Below, piece after piece: positions 23,100 to 35,290 of a DNA stretch of 64,000 nt. Origin of the DNA: Neoceratodus forsteri (taxonomy: Eukaryota > Chordata > Ceratodontiformes > Ceratodontidae); NCBI GenBank assembly GCA_016271365.2, contig CM057453.1, forward strand, positions 1,088,467,001 to 1,088,531,000. Direction: 5' to 3'. The number at the start of each line of letters is the position of its first letter. Positions within the stretch are counted from its first letter, which is position 1. The notes beneath the pieces are model-generated. The model searched no databases. It saw only the letters and a program-made list of their open reading frames with translations, and was not told where the DNA came from. A program made the position numbers and the translations under genes.

Positions 23100-24000
23100 G
23101 CAAACCACATGCTTTTTAACAAGTAATGAAATAGTTGCTTATTAATTTATCTTTTCACTGCACCTTCTTTAAGAATTGGCCAAAAAGTTCAGCTACCATG
23201 TTTGAAGCAGCGTGATTTATGTACATGAGCTGGCTGAATGTCTTTTTCTGATTCTAACTAGAAGAATGAGGTAAATACTCAAGGGTAAATTGTGGTTCAT
23301 TACTTGATATCACCCCTTCAGGCAAGTTATATACAGCACAAAATACCTTATGACCTTGATACATTTTTGTAGTTTGCAAAGTTTATAATATAAGTAGAAT
23401 TTTTGACATCTGGAGACAGCATTTATGACCATTCAGAATAATTGCTTAAATATTTTTAGCCACATCAACATGATATGATTTTAAAGTCCACTTCTATGGA
23501 TGCAGTGCACCGCTACATGACTACTCCCATTTAACTGTCACGTTTCTCACTGACGAACACAATTCCCTTGGTCAGAGTCAATTTGGGTCCAACAAAAAAA
23601 AGGTTTGGAGTTTCATGTTTTAACTACCCTTACATATTCTTCATAAAGGTCTTATAACAAACTTGAACTGAATGCAGTACACATTATGACTAATAGACCC
23701 AATAGCAGACTACCATATTCTGCAGACGAATCAAATCTACAATCAAAATATGATATTTGATGATCCCAGGAAACATGATTTTATCATCTATTCAAGGTAA
23801 CAATCACACTTTGTAAAGACTAGGCTCTACATGGATGCCCCCTGCAGGATTCTTTGTTCACCCTGGAGACAAAAAGCAGAAACAGACCAAGAGAAAATTA
23901 CATTTTAAATAGGTATTTTTCTTGGATTACACAGTAGAGGGAAGGGGGGATGGACCACCACAGAGGAGAAAGAAAATAGGTGAGGAGGGGGTGGGCGCAT
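23100..24000. other. Unclassified AT-rich DNA
   Basis: No gene, RNA or repeat family recognised over this ~0.9 kb. Frames are short. Confidence 0.5.
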
Positions 24001-24004
24001 GACC

Positions 24005-24205
24005 ATTTTCAGAGGAAAGGGTACTTAAAGGACTTGCAGCCCTGAAAGTGGATAAGGCTATGGGACCAGATTTCATACATCCTGGGGTACTAAGGGAGCT
24101 CAGGGAAGTTCTAGCTTCTCCACTCACAGCCTTGTTTAACAGCTCACTGGAAACAGAACTGGTTCCACAGGACTGGAGAAGGGCTGACCAATCATTCAAA
24201 AGGCT
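24005..24205 (+). pseudogene. CR1 RT fragment (N-terminal part)
   Basis: GLAALKVDKAMGPDFIHPGV then LTALFNSSLETELVPQDWRR: the first RT blocks of CR1. The fragment is ~200 bp, ends after the DWRRAD wording, and belongs to a subfamily different from the larger copy downstream. Confidence 0.85.
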
Positions 24206-24439
24206 ACTACCCCATTTGAACGATTGGCAGTAGACTATGTAAAGTTTAGAGCTGTTGCTCAATAAATTTTGGAGTTAAAGCACAAAGGAATGTCTACTCA
24301 TTTTTTCTCTGGAGTGCAGCTATTCACTGAAGTGTATTGACTTTTTGGGCTAGCCACCCTTTAACTGCACTCACCTGAAATTACTGGGCACAGGAACTCA
24401 CTTTGGAATCTCCTTTGGCAGACTGGGTGAGCTAGCAAT

Positions 24440-25140
24440 CCTTTTGCCAATGCCCATAGTCTAGGTAACAAGCTCCCCGAACTGGTGACCTTGATGGAAG
24501 AGGGATGCCTGGATATTGTGGCAGTCACAGAAACTTGGTACACAGAGAACCATGACTGGGATGTCAACATACCAGGGTACACAATCTACAAGAGGGACAG
24601 GGAGGGTAGAAGAGGAGGAGTAGCTCTCTATGTAAGGGAAGAGATCAAAGCAACAGAACTAAAGGATAAACGAGGAGGAGAGGAGGCACTGTGGGTCACC
24701 CTGGAGACTGGGGATGGCACCAAAATCCGCACAGGGGTTGTATACAGACCCCCTATCTCAGGGGGAGGAAATGGACAAGGAAATGATAGAAGGCATACTT
24801 AGGATGGCAGAGAAAGGGGAGATTTTGCTGATGGAGGACCTGAATATTCCAGATATTAACTGGAGCACCTTTACTGCAGCTGTGTCCAAGAGCAGGGCCT
24901 TTCTTGATGCCCTACTGAGGGAATGCCTCAGACAGCTAGTGTTAGAACCCACTCGGGAGGGAGCAATCTTAGACCTGGTACTCTCAAATAGGGACGGATA
25001 GAGGATCTCAGATCTAGAAGTGGGTAGCCATCTGGGAACAAGTGACCACCAAATAGTGTGGTTCACGATAAACTCAGCTGTAGAGTCAAGCCATATAAAA
25101 GTGAAGGTACTGGACTTCAGGAAGGCTGATTTTGTCAATA
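24440..25140 (+). pseudogene. CR1 endonuclease domain (frameshifted)
   Basis: GNKLPELVTLMEEGCLDIV, VTETWYTENHDWDVNIPGY, RDREGRRGGVALYVREEI and GVVYRPP are followed after a frameshift near 24770 by LLMEDLNIPDINW (canonically GDFN), FLDALLRECLRQLVLEPTR, ILDLVLSNRDG and LGTSDHQIVWF. The SDHQ histidine block is kept; GDFN has changed to EDLN. A stop follows LSNRDG near 25000. It would nick target DNA in an intact element. Confidence 0.9.
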
Positions 25141-25689
25141 TGGGAGAGTGCCTCAGAAAGCACTAGCAAACAGGCAAGAAGTAGGGCTGGAGCAACAATG
25201 GGGAAACATCAAAACTGCCATCACAAAGGCAACAAGTCTTTGTGTGAAGCAAATAAACAAATCAAAATGAAAGAAAAAAACACTATGGTTCTCAAAAGCG
25301 GTGGTGGGGAAGGTTAGAGAGAAAAAGATAGCATTCAGGAAGTATAACGAAAGACAGAAAGAGCAGAACAGAGAACTGTACCAGTTAAACCAGAAGGAAG
25401 CGGGGAAGGCAGTCAGAATAGTAAAGGCCCACACTGAGGGAAAGATAGCCAACTCGGTTAAGAAGGGGATAAAACCTTTTATAGGTACATTAGGGAGTGA
25501 AGAAAAACAAAGGGAAGGATACTGAGGCTGAATAAAGAGGAGGGTAAGTGGGCAGAGAGGGACAGTGAAAAAGCAGGGATACTGAACGAATACTTCTGCT
25601 CAATATTCACAAAGGAAGAGGAGGGGGGGAGGTACCTAATCCAGTCAATAGAAGCACTCTGGATAAGGGGGTCGATATCAGTCCTTTCA

Positions 25690-27120
25690 CAGAAGAAAGG
25701 GTTCTGAAATAACTCCTAAAACTGAAGGTGGACAAAGCAATGGGGCCTGATGGGATTCACCCCAGAATTCTAAAAGAACTAAGAGGAGAACTAGTAATAC
25801 CATTGACTACCCTTTTTAACAAATCATGGGAGGATGGTGTGGTACCTGAAGACTGGAGAACGGTGGATATGATCCCCCTTCACAAAAGTGGGAGCAAGAC
25901 AGAGGCAGGAAACTATAGACATGTCAGTTTGACCTCAGTGTTAGGGAAAATGATGGAATCACTTCTGAAGGAAAGAATTGTTGAATACCAGGCCATTGGG
26001 GCACAGGACCCATGGCAATATGGATTCACAGCAGGAAGGTCATGTCAGATGAATCTAATTGATTTCTTTGACTGGGTGACCAAAGTAGTAGACCAGGGGA
26101 GGGGCTGTGGACATGGCCTACCTAGACTTTAGCAAGGCATTTGACACTGTCCCACACAAAAGATTAATTAATAAATTAGCCAGCCTGGGAGTAGGTCCCA
26201 GGCTGGTAGCCTGGATAAAACATTGCCTGGACAACAGGACGCAAAGGGTAATAGTAAACAGAGTCCACAGTGAAGAAAGGGAGGTTACTAGTGGGGAACC
26301 ACAGGGTTCAGTACTGGGTCCAGTCTTTTTTAATGTTTTTATAAGTGACATTACAGAGGGACTGGAAGGAAAGATATGCCTCTTTGCAGACGACACAAAG
26401 ATCTGCAACAGGGTTGATACACAAGGTGGGGTGGAAAGGATGAGAAGGGACTTGGCAAGGTTGGAGGAATGGTCAAATGTATGGCAGCTTAGATTCAATG
26501 CAAAGAAGTCCAAAGTAATGCAGCTGGGAAATAAAAACCCAGGGGAAGAGTACACAATGGGGGGGTGAGATACTGACAACAACAAAAATGGAAAGGGACC
26601 TAGGGGTAGTTATATCAGATGACCTAAAGGTGGGCAAGCAATGTGAGAAGGAAATAAGGAGGGCTGGGGGGATATTGGGATGCATAGGGAGCGGCATCAA
26701 CAGTAGAAAACAGGAAGTTGTTATCTCTCTCTGTACAGACAGTTAGTGAGACTCCATCTGGAGTACTGCATGCAGTTCTGGAGACCCCATCTCCGCAAAG
26801 ACATAGACAGGGTAGAGGCTGTCCAGAGGAGGACAACCAAAATGGTGCAGGGTCTGCACCAGAAGACATAGGAGAGACTAAAGGAGCTTAATATGTATAC
26901 CCTCGAGGAAAAGAGGGAGAGGGGGAACATGATAGAAACTTTCAAGTACCTCAAGGGAATCAACAAAGTCCAAGAGGATAGCGTCTTTCAGAAAAAAGAG
27001 TTGTGCTAGAACAAGGAGGCACAATTTGAAGATAGAAGGGGGACGGCTTAGATGTAATGTAAAGAAGTATTTTTTCACGGAGAGGGTTGTGGATGCATGG
27101 AGCAGCATTCATGAGGCGTA
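25690..27120 (+). pseudogene. CR1 reverse transcriptase (three frames)
   Basis: Frame one (to about 26130): KAMGPDGIHPRILKELRGEL, VVPEDWRTVDMIPLHKSGS, QYGFTAGRSC. Frame two (26107-26568): AYLDFSKAFDTVPHKRLINK, EPQGSVLGPVFFNVFISDI, LFADDTKICNRVDTQGG with an intact catalytic FADD, WQLRFNAKKSKVMQLGNKNP. After a TGA near 26567 the C-terminal blocks continue ([42 protein letters not shown]). The one-base shift near 26105 and the stop are the main lesions. Confidence 0.93.
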
Positions 27121-27309
27121 GTGGAGTCAAAAACAGTGGGGGAATTCAAGAATGCATGGAACAGACATAAGGCAATTCTAGTGGGGGTAGGAGGAAGTAG
27201 GCTGTTGGTTAACTAGGAGCTGCAGCTTATCCATTAGGTAGGGAAATGGGCTAACTAGGTGGGCCAAGCAGTCCTTATCTGCCATCAAATTCTATGTTTC
27301 TGTTTTGTG

Positions 27310-28025
27310 CTGACAATTTTCTATGAAACATGGAGACTGAGAATGATTTCAGTCTTTTGCATACACAAGGGTGTTAACACAAATGAGCAGCTGGAAATGT
27401 TTGATCTAGCATTCTGTAGCAGGATGCAGGAAGTGAAGCTCAGGGTGGTAAATTCAGGGGCAACATTAGAAGGCACATCTTCTCCTACAGGTGGTGAACT
27501 GATGGAACAGCCTACTAGTGGAGACAGGCCTGATAAAATTTCTGCTTAGTAAGGGAAACATCATGTACCCTGGGTAGTATAGTTAGAAGACATTCTTATA
27601 AACTGCTATGTGTTTGCACAGCATATTTATGTAATTCCTTCTTGTGAAGTGGGGTGAGGGCCGTGATGGACCTAGAGTCTATGCTGACCTTAAATTACAA
27701 TGCCACTATGTATGTGACAGGTAACTGAATCATGAAAGAAATTAAAGGGTCACTCTAAACAGCCCACAAACTAGTTTGAAGCCCTTTTAAACTAATGCGA
27801 GAGTTGAAAATACCTTAAACACAGATGTTAAGTCTGGGTTTAACACCAGTCAGTTAGATCTTTAGATCTTCTAACTTTAACAAAAAAAATGTTTTTATTT
27901 CAACAGTCACAGCACATCACTGGCATTGTTTACATGCTGTGAATGTACTCAGTGCATATGAGTGGGATGTCTATGTTTTGGTGTTACCAGTAGTTCTCCT
28001 ACAAGGCAAACAGATTCACTAGAGG
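27310..28025. other. Unclassified DNA
   Basis: No recognised gene. One ~95-codon plus frame (27259-27549) lacks any motif I know. The region ends where the DIRS-type fragment begins. Confidence 0.4.
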
Positions 28026-28029
28026 AGTA

Positions 28030-29105
28030 CCCCACTAGGAAAACAGGTGGAATTCCACCTCCTGATGCAGGGTCAACTCATGTGACATCTCTCCGACCCA
28101 GGCTGAGAGCATTTACCAGCTGACTGTTTTCTCCTGCGACAAAAATCAGCAGAAGATCTACTTCCAGGCTGTGCACAAGTGTCCAGGTGCAGACAGCCTC
28201 CTGACATAATGGAAAGGAATGCATCCTGCCCTCCCTGTTCAAGTAGGACATGGTTGTCATGTTGCCCATCTGGACCTGAATGATCTGACCCCAAATCAAT
28301 GGAGCAAATTCCATCAGAGACAGATGCATTACACAGAGCTCCAGCAAGTTGATGTGGTGTTGGAACTCCCAGGATGACCAGACCACATGGGCTTGGCCGT
28401 CTCCCAGGAGTGTTCCCCACCCTATCAGTGACACATCCATTATGAGCATGATGGGACGGTTCTAGGCAGACAAATGGGATTCCCTCCTCTAGATGTTGTG
28501 TGGTCAGCCACCACTGGATGGCATCCCACATTGACTGGGTCATCACGATTGGATGGTCCAGCTGATCTAGGCATTGGAACCACGGCCACCCAACTCCCAC
28601 TGCCGATGGAGCATCCTCAAGTCAGTCCAGCAGATCATGATGGTCAAAAATGCCATGTACCTCAGCAGCCACAGGAAGTCCATGGCAGGGTACGAGCACC
28701 TAACCTGAACTGATCTGGTAAAGGAGGTATGGTCCAGTGCCAGGTCCACTGGTAGGCAGGCCTTGGCCCGCAAGGAGGCTAATTCTGCCCTGATGAACTT
28801 GATCACCTGCAAAGGGACCAGCTATAACTTGGCTGGGTTGACCAGAAGACCAACGTCCTGACAGGTCTAAAGGGCCGGATCCCTGGACCTCTCCACAGCC
28901 TCCTTGGATGTCCCCTTTTCTCAGTCAGTCATCCAGGTAAGGATACACCCTCATGTCCTTGCACTACAGAAAGGCCACCACCACAGCCTTGCACTTGGTG
29001 AAGACCCTGAGGATGGACAAGAGGCCAAGAGGCATGACCTGGAACTGGTAGAGGGTCCTCTGCTGGGAACTGGGGCAGATGGACTGGGATGAAGACTGCA
29101 GGTTG
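28030..29105 (-). pseudogene. DIRS-type retrotransposon RT/RNase H fragment
   Basis: Reading leftwards from 29105: YQFQVMPLGL, FTKCKAVVVAFL, VYPYLDD with the next codon a stop (normally tryptophan), then after a gap an RNase H region with MDVSLIGWGTLLGDGQAHVV, EFQHHINLLELCVMHLSL, MTTMSYLNREG and LNREGRMHSFPLCQEA. The VYPYLDDW box and the HHIN(L/V)LEL wording are typical of DIRS RT-RNase H; some Ty3/gypsy RNase H domains are alternatives. No tyrosine-recombinase part or terminal repeat is visible. Several frameshifts and the in-box stop make it dead. Confidence 0.78.
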
Positions 29106-29109
29106 AAGG

Positions 29110-29795
29110 TAGGAGCTGGGATGGCCTGTTTGCTACATGCTCTTTATTTTGTGGAGGAGGGTAAAAATGCAAGACAGCAGTGCTTGTTTTATTTTTGGAA
29201 AATGTATGCAACTGTTTCCTGTTGCTGCTCTCTTTCCAGACAATCTTATTGCAACTGACCACTGGAGCAGTGTTTCTGTTTGTTTTCTTGTTCTTCTGCA
29301 GGTCAGGGGTTGGAGTGGTGGTGCCTCCCCCCCCAGGCTGAGAGACGTCGACAACAGAAGTTCCTAATTCTGCTACTATTCTGCTATTATTAGATCTACC
29401 TGAGGTGAACAAGGAATTCAGGACAGCTCTTAAAGGAACTCCTTGGTCACACAAGCTGCTAGAGCCTAAAAATGGCAGAACTGAGCAAGTCGAGTCGGAT
29501 CTGGGATTCACAAACTTTACACAGCACCCTGTGAAAAAAACTGAGTAATCCATCTCAGCCTGGCTGCATTGGTTTATGTGTTTTGGGCTCCTTTTTTTGT
29601 ACATTTCTAGCTGGTTGATATTTTACACCTTGCACTGTGAGATTATGAAATGCAACAGAAACGCTCAAGCTAATAGTGTAGAAGTGTGTAAAAACTTTGT
29701 TTTTGAATATTAGTCAACCATCTTGCGTAGTTCTGCTTAATATAATCAGAGAACTAGTTGAACTGTTTTATATTTTTATTTTTTATTTTTAAAAT
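29110..29795. other. Unclassified AT-rich DNA
   Basis: No gene recognised. Confidence 0.4.
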
Positions 29796-29844
29796 ACGTG
29801 CCACATGCTAATTAGCTCAGCTGCTGTTACTGCTAGTGGACGGA

Positions 29845-29900
29845 TAAAAGGCGCATGCATGAGCATGCTGTTAGATCAGTCGCTCTGAGCTTCCTGAAAT
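29845..29900 (+). promoter_or_regulatory. Possible internal LINE promoter (weak)
   Basis: A TATA-like ggataaaaggcgc at about 29840 lies ~35 bp before gatcagtcgctctgagc, an initiator-like start. If the LINE leader begins here, this would be its core promoter. The inference rests only on position and composition. Confidence 0.25.
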
Positions 29901-29999
29901 GCGTGCAGCAAGAGGTGGTTTGTCAGACAGTTTGCTAGTTTCCAAGTCTTTTACTTTTGCATTATGGCAGTACAGCACTATTGCAAGGAGCTCTGTTTA

Positions 30000-31627
30000 T
30001 TTAATTTTAATTTATAACGCAATCAGTTTACAACCTTTGAGCCAGGGGCTCATTTCCAAAGGTACCTCGTCAATAATGTTAGAGAATTCGGCATAATACA
30101 AATAAAACAGATAATACAGGTAATATGGAAAAGAGGGGTACATACAGAGCAGTGCATGAGTATAAACAGACACGCATTAAAGGCACATGGTAAACAGCAA
30201 CATTGGTAGTGTGATACAGAGCAAAAATGTATAATTGACAACAGTAGAATAAAAGGGTTTAGCAGCATAACGTATTTTATACAGGTGTGATTACAGACAA
30301 GCAGGTCTACTGTGCCAGATTACAGGGAATGTATGGATTGAGGCAGTCACAGTACAGGGTGGTTTGAGCATCTGTTAGGCACAGGAGCAGCAGCGCTTGA
30401 TGAATAGCTCGCTTTTGAGGGCATTTTGAAAGTGGAGATGGTGGGGTATCAGTGATGGCCTGAGAAGAGTGTTGTACCAAGCGGGGCTCTGTGGCAGAAA
30501 GATCTCTGTCCAAGTGAGGTCCCTAGCACGAGGAACCAGGAAGGTGGCTTTGCAGGAGGTCCGGTGCTGACAAGGGGCTGTGCTGGAGGGGGCGAAGTCA
30601 GCCCGGGGGGAGAAAGTCCTAATAAGGTTTTTTTTGAGATGAGGCACGTTTGGTATAACAGGCGTTCGTCGAGGTCAAGCATTCCTGCAAGGTCATAGAG
30701 TTGGCAGGTATGAGTGAGCTTAGGGGCCCCAGTGATTAGCCTGCAAGCCTTATTTAGGAGGAGGCGGATTTTGTTGAGGGCCATCATGTTGGCAGCCCCA
30801 TAGATAGGTAGCCCATAGTCCACCAGGGAGAGTATGGAGGAAGTAACCGCCAGCCGGAGTGCCTCAGGGGGGAGACAGTTTTGTGGCGGTACAGGATACC
30901 AAGTCGGATATTGGTAACAGAAGCGAGTGCATCGATGTGGGTATGGTAGAGAGGGCTGAGTCAAATAGGATCCCTAAGTACTTATAGGATTGGACTTGTT
31001 CCAGTTGTGTTTAGAGCCAGAAAGGATACGGAGAGGGGTGTTGGATGATTTATTTTGAGGTTGGGTGAAGAGCATGGTTTTAGACTTTTAAGATTTATGA
31101 TTAATCTATCTCTTAAGAAAGCTTCAAGCGCCGTCATAGGCCCTTTGTAGGGAAACCTGGAGGGAAGTGGGGTTACGGTCAGTGACAAAGAGGACGGTAT
31201 CATCTGCGTACAGCAGAATATTCCCAGGGCATGCACTGGGCAGGGTGTTAAGGTAAAGCGAGAAGAGGAGGGGCCCCAGGATGGAGCCCTGTGGAACCCC
31301 TGAGTGGATCGAGCGTGGGTTAGAAAGAGTCCCACCAATTTTGACTCATTGGGAGCGGGCGGACAGGTAGCTGGAGCACCAAGCTAGTGGTCCAGAGGCA
31401 AACCCAGCATGACAGAGGGCTCCCAGAAGTAGGGGGTGGGAGACCGTGTCAAAGGCCTTTGATAGGTCAAGGAACACAGCCCCCGCCAGGGAGCCGGTAT
31501 CCAATGAGGAGTGAAGGAAGGAGGCGAATTCAATAAGAGCAGTGCTAGTACTGTGTCCTGCTCGGAAGCCGTGCTGCTCCGGGCAGAGGATGTTGTATTT
31601 GGTCAGGTATTCAGATATTTGTACGTG
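30000..31627 (-). mobile_element. L2-like LINE, minus strand, 5'-truncated
   Basis: Leftwards from 31627: YLTKYNILCPEQHGF, STSTALIEFASFLHSS, AVFLDLSKAFDTVSHPLLLG, GVPQGSILGPLLFSLYLNTL, LLYADDTVLFVTDRN with an intact YADD, ILSLVDYGLPIYGAAN, LLLNKACRLITGAPKLTHTC. The 3' end in plus orientation starts tttatttaattttaattt. A short tgttta repeat at 29994-29999 and 31628-31633 may be the target duplication. Frameshifts are present near 31340, 31100 and 30960. Confidence 0.9.
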
Positions 31628-32489
31628 TGTTTAGAAAGTGCTTTGCTTGTGGTTTTTTACGGTTGCGCAGGCTGTTATTTTTGACGGGCCATCTTTATTT
31701 TCTGCCTCAGAGGGAGCTTTTAGCTCTAAAGCTAAAAAGCCTGGCCCGAAGTTTTAATAAATTTAAAATTTAATGCACTTTATCTGAGCACTAACAGCGG
31801 TTTCTGAGCTTGCTACATTGTTTGGCTTCGAAGAAGTAAGTTTTATTTCTTTATGTCTGTCAGTCTGTGGGCTAGAAGAAGTTTGAATGAAATACATTTT
31901 AAATGGTATTACTAGGTGTTAGCAAAGTTGTTACAGAGCTATTTTTGTTATGCTGAGAACTGATGTAAAATGCCAGTACAGTAAGAGAAAAGCACAAGCT
32001 TTGTTATTTTAGTAGGTGTAATTTAAAATTGATGCTAAATATATATTTAACATTTTCACCTATTTTACTTTTAGTGGAGGTGCGCTGCGCATTTGTGATG
32101 TGGATTTGGGGCTTTTATTGGACTCTTCAATTAGAACCTCTTCCCTTGACATATATCTGTGGCCAGAAAATAGAGCAAAGAAGAGTCTTATTGGCCTTTC
32201 TGAATTCCTCTGTGAGTCCTTCAAGCCTTTCGAGTGCAGCCTCTAATTTGTTTCCACCTCCCCACTTTTCCTTAAACACTGAGTGGACCTGTGTGGCCCT
32301 AAACTATTGTAAGCCAGGGCAAAATCATATTTGGACCTATCCTGAGCCATTTTAAGCAAAGGAAGAACAAATCAAGTTTCTTAGCAGTTTCAGCTACCCT
32401 GTGGAACTTTGTGGAACTCTATACTTCCTCCTGTTTCTTCATTGCTGATTTTTGTATTTTTTCTTTCTTTCTTGTTGTTTACTTGCTCC

Positions 32490-34450
32490 CGGTAGCATAA
32501 TGCCAGAAAAGGCAGGCAAAGCTTTAATTAAAACATATAGTAGAAAGAATAATAAAAATACCAAGCCTAAAGAGATGTGTGGGAAATTTGGAAAAGGAAA
32601 AAGGTAGGGCCGGAAATAAGCAAATAACTCAGTTTCTGGGCCCCTTGGCCACTCAAATGGCACTTAGGGTTAATAGGAATGTGGTAAAAAATTTTCAACC
32701 ACAGTTAACTTCATCTCCAACAGGGGTAACTCAAGATAGCAATCACTCCTCTTCTCACTTCTTGTTAAAAAGGATCCGTAGCTTAGAGGAGCCACCAGCA
32801 TTTAATTTATTAAATAAGGTAAATACCTTTAACAAACAAGAAAAAATAGAAACCACTAATGCTATGAATTTATCTGTCAAATTTAGTTATTCCAGTAGAA
32901 GCAGAGGTAGAGGTGCTAGTTAATTATGAAAATGAGCCTCCTCATACTGAGAATGAATTAAATATGATAGCTTTGGAAAATAGTGTGATGAATGCGCCGG
33001 ATGGTGATCAGTTTGTAAAACCAGTTTCAGGGGCTGTGATAACTCCGCAGGGTGTTGATTTGAGTGCTCATCAAGAAATGCAATCTTCTAACAAAGGTAC
33101 ATTTCTTAATAATTTTTAGTCTTTTTTGACCCCGTATGTTACTGACCAGAATCTAAAGGAGCAGATACAAAAGAAAAACATTTCTAGTGCTGTTCCTTCT
33201 TATTGGGCAAGTGTTAGTAATGTGATGTCTCAGTCTTTTGAACCAAATGAAAGAGGGTTTGAGAGCCTGCATATTAAAAATAAAAACCTAGAAAGTGTAT
33301 TTAATGAGTTAAAAAGTGAAATTTGATTTGGGAATGAGCAGGTCATGGAACTGGTTACATTGTTCAGATCCTTTGTAAAAAATTTTACGAAGGATAAGGA
33401 ACAATGTTCTTGTAACATCCAATATAGTAAGTCTCAGAATGTGAGTAATGTGCCTGCAGTGGTAGAAGAACAAGAAAAACTTAGCCCATTGACCACTCAG
33501 GTAGAGGGAAGAGAGTGATATGATTCGGGACCTTAGATCTTTGGAAGCTGAAAGTGGTATTAGGAGTATTAGAACTATCATGGATAATACAGTTAATAGA
33601 GAAGTAATGGAAATAGATAAATTGATAAAGGAACTAAAGGAAAGAAAGAAATGTATCAGCAAGGAAGAGAAAAGGAGGGTAAAGTCTAATAAAGCGAAGG
33701 GCAGTGAAAAGAAAAAAAAATAACAAACTTTGGCCAGACCTCAGTTAGAACAGAGGAAAAAGGATATTAGTGGAAGTACTGAGAAGAAGCAAAAAAAGGT
33801 AGTATAGGGCTGAAAGAAAAATAGGCAGAAAAAAGTGAAGTTTGGGAAAGTAGATGAAGCAGAGTCTCTGGAATCTAGAGAAAAACAGACTGAGCCAATA
33901 GAAGAGAGAAAGGAGACTCTGATTACCTCAGGAGATATGCTCCCAACTCTATATATAAAAGGGCTTCTCAAAGGGAAATCAGAAAATAATTACATATTAA
34001 AACTGGCCACATATAATTTAGTCAAAGGGCTCGCAGGGTCTTAAAATTGGCTGGCAAGACATCAAATCAACTTATACACATAAGGACGGCACCCATAAAG
34101 GATGGGTCTGCATGGTGTTTAAAAATGCAACTGTGAGATCTAGAATAATTGCAATAAAAGATAAGTTTATGGATATTGGGGTCACACTAAATGTAACAAT
34201 AAGGGAGCAAGTTCAAGAACCAAAGAAAAGCCCAGTAAAAATAAAAGTGTGACGTCTCAAGGGGTAGTGGTAAGAGGAGCCCTTGCATTTAAGCAACCCT
34301 GGATAATAGCATATATTAAACCTAATGAGTTGGTACATAGTTTGAATGGGGATGATGGGAAGACCGTAACCAGAAGAGGTAGAAAGCAGATGGGTGTGAG
34401 AATTAATAATAGCACTGTAATGGAGGAGGAAATTAGTTAATCTGTAATTG
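32490..34450 (+). pseudogene. ORF1 of the Nimb/Vingi-like LINE (decayed)
   Basis: A series of plus frames in several registers, K/E/N-rich. The first starts MPEKAGKALIKTYSRKNNKN (about 32500). A central lysine/glutamate-rich part (33520-33970) looks coiled-coil-like. The last part (33940-34440) includes LPTLYIKGLLKGKSENNYI and GWVCMVFKNATVRSRIIAI, which has the feel of an RRM-like ORF1 fold. Multiple stops (for example near 33117, 33325, 34042). It would be the RNA-binding protein of the element. I cannot place domains more exactly. Confidence 0.6.
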
Positions 34451-34555
34451 CCCACTCTTTAAGGGTAAGCTCTCTGCTTAGTGAGGATAGTACAGACAGC
34501 ACTATAAATCTGGTGGATGATTCTATCTGACAGGGATAAAGACTCTTAAAGAAAA

Positions 34556-34827
34556 AGGTTAACATCTTATGCTGGAATGTGGCCGGATTAAAGGGGCAAT
34601 TAATGGACAAAGAATGCCTCCAGTGGATGAAGTCCTTCACAATTTTATTTATTCAAGAAACTTGGTCTAAAAGTTCATCTGATCAATTACTTGAGGGCTT
34701 TAATGCCTGGGTGTCCCCAGCATTTAAAGAAAAATCTTGTGGCCGAAATAAGGGAGGCCTAGTAATTTATATTGATTCCAATTTGGATTTTAGCACAATT
34801 GAAGTGAGTTCATATAATGAACATTGT
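34556..34827 (+). pseudogene. LINE ORF2 endonuclease, N-terminal part (split by Harbinger)
   Basis: VNILCWNVAGLKGQL, then FTILFIQETWSKSSSDQLLE, FNAWVSPAFKEKSCGRNKGG and LVIYIDSNLDFSTIEVSSYN. The WNV, QETW and GRxxGGL blocks are the first half of an apurinic-type endonuclease. The frame runs straight into the Harbinger left end at 34828 and picks up again at 42118. Confidence 0.85.
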
Positions 34828-34840
34828 GGCCCAGATATTC
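34828..34840 (+). repeat. Harbinger left terminal inverted repeat
   Basis: ggcccagatattc, exact reverse complement of 42105-42117. Confidence 0.92.
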
Positions 34841-35290
34841 CGAGCACTTGCCCAAGACGCAAATGAGTTGCGTCAGCGCAAGTGCGAAGATGCGCCACCA
34901 AGTGTTATTCAAAGGGAGCTGCGGCACAGCACAAATCCCATTGTGCCAGTGTGCAACCAAAATGTATGCATCGCAAGTGCAAGGGGGCGTTCCCATGAAT
35001 AAGTGGCACAATGGCATATTCAACAGGAGAGCATGGCACAAGTCAGGAGCAAACCCTGGGTTGCGCCAGGCAGACTTGATCCAATAAATATAGGATCAAA
35101 CACACAGACAGCAGATGTGCAACACTGAGCCCAGTGAGGGAGGGAGTGAGAGAGAGATAGAGCACCAGAGAGGCAGAGAGGGAGGGAGAGAGAGACAGAC
35201 AGATAGACAGACAGGGAGAGAGAGTGACAGAGATCAACAGATGGACTAACAGTTTGAGAGTGGCACCCAGGGAGACCCCAGTGACTGAGC

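Larger units (their letters stand above)
24430..27303 (+). mobile_element. CR1 LINE, nearly whole ORF2 with 3' UTR (~2.9 kb)
   Basis: The endonuclease, linker, reverse transcriptase and 3' UTR lie in order on the plus strand, ending gccatcaaattctatgtttc at 27283-27302. It is the best preserved CR1 copy in the window, with few disruptions. The C-terminal part matches the tail fragments at 18153, 43669 and 62857, so one CR1 subfamily seeded all of them. Confidence 0.92.

Noticed and set aside
27259..27549. 96-codon plus frame after the CR1 3' end
   Set aside because: It begins within the CR1 tail, has no motif and no support as a gene.
28073..28600. 175-codon minus frame as a separate gene
   Set aside because: It is an out-of-frame shadow of the DIRS-type RNase H region, which reads in the overlapping 28078-28449 frame.
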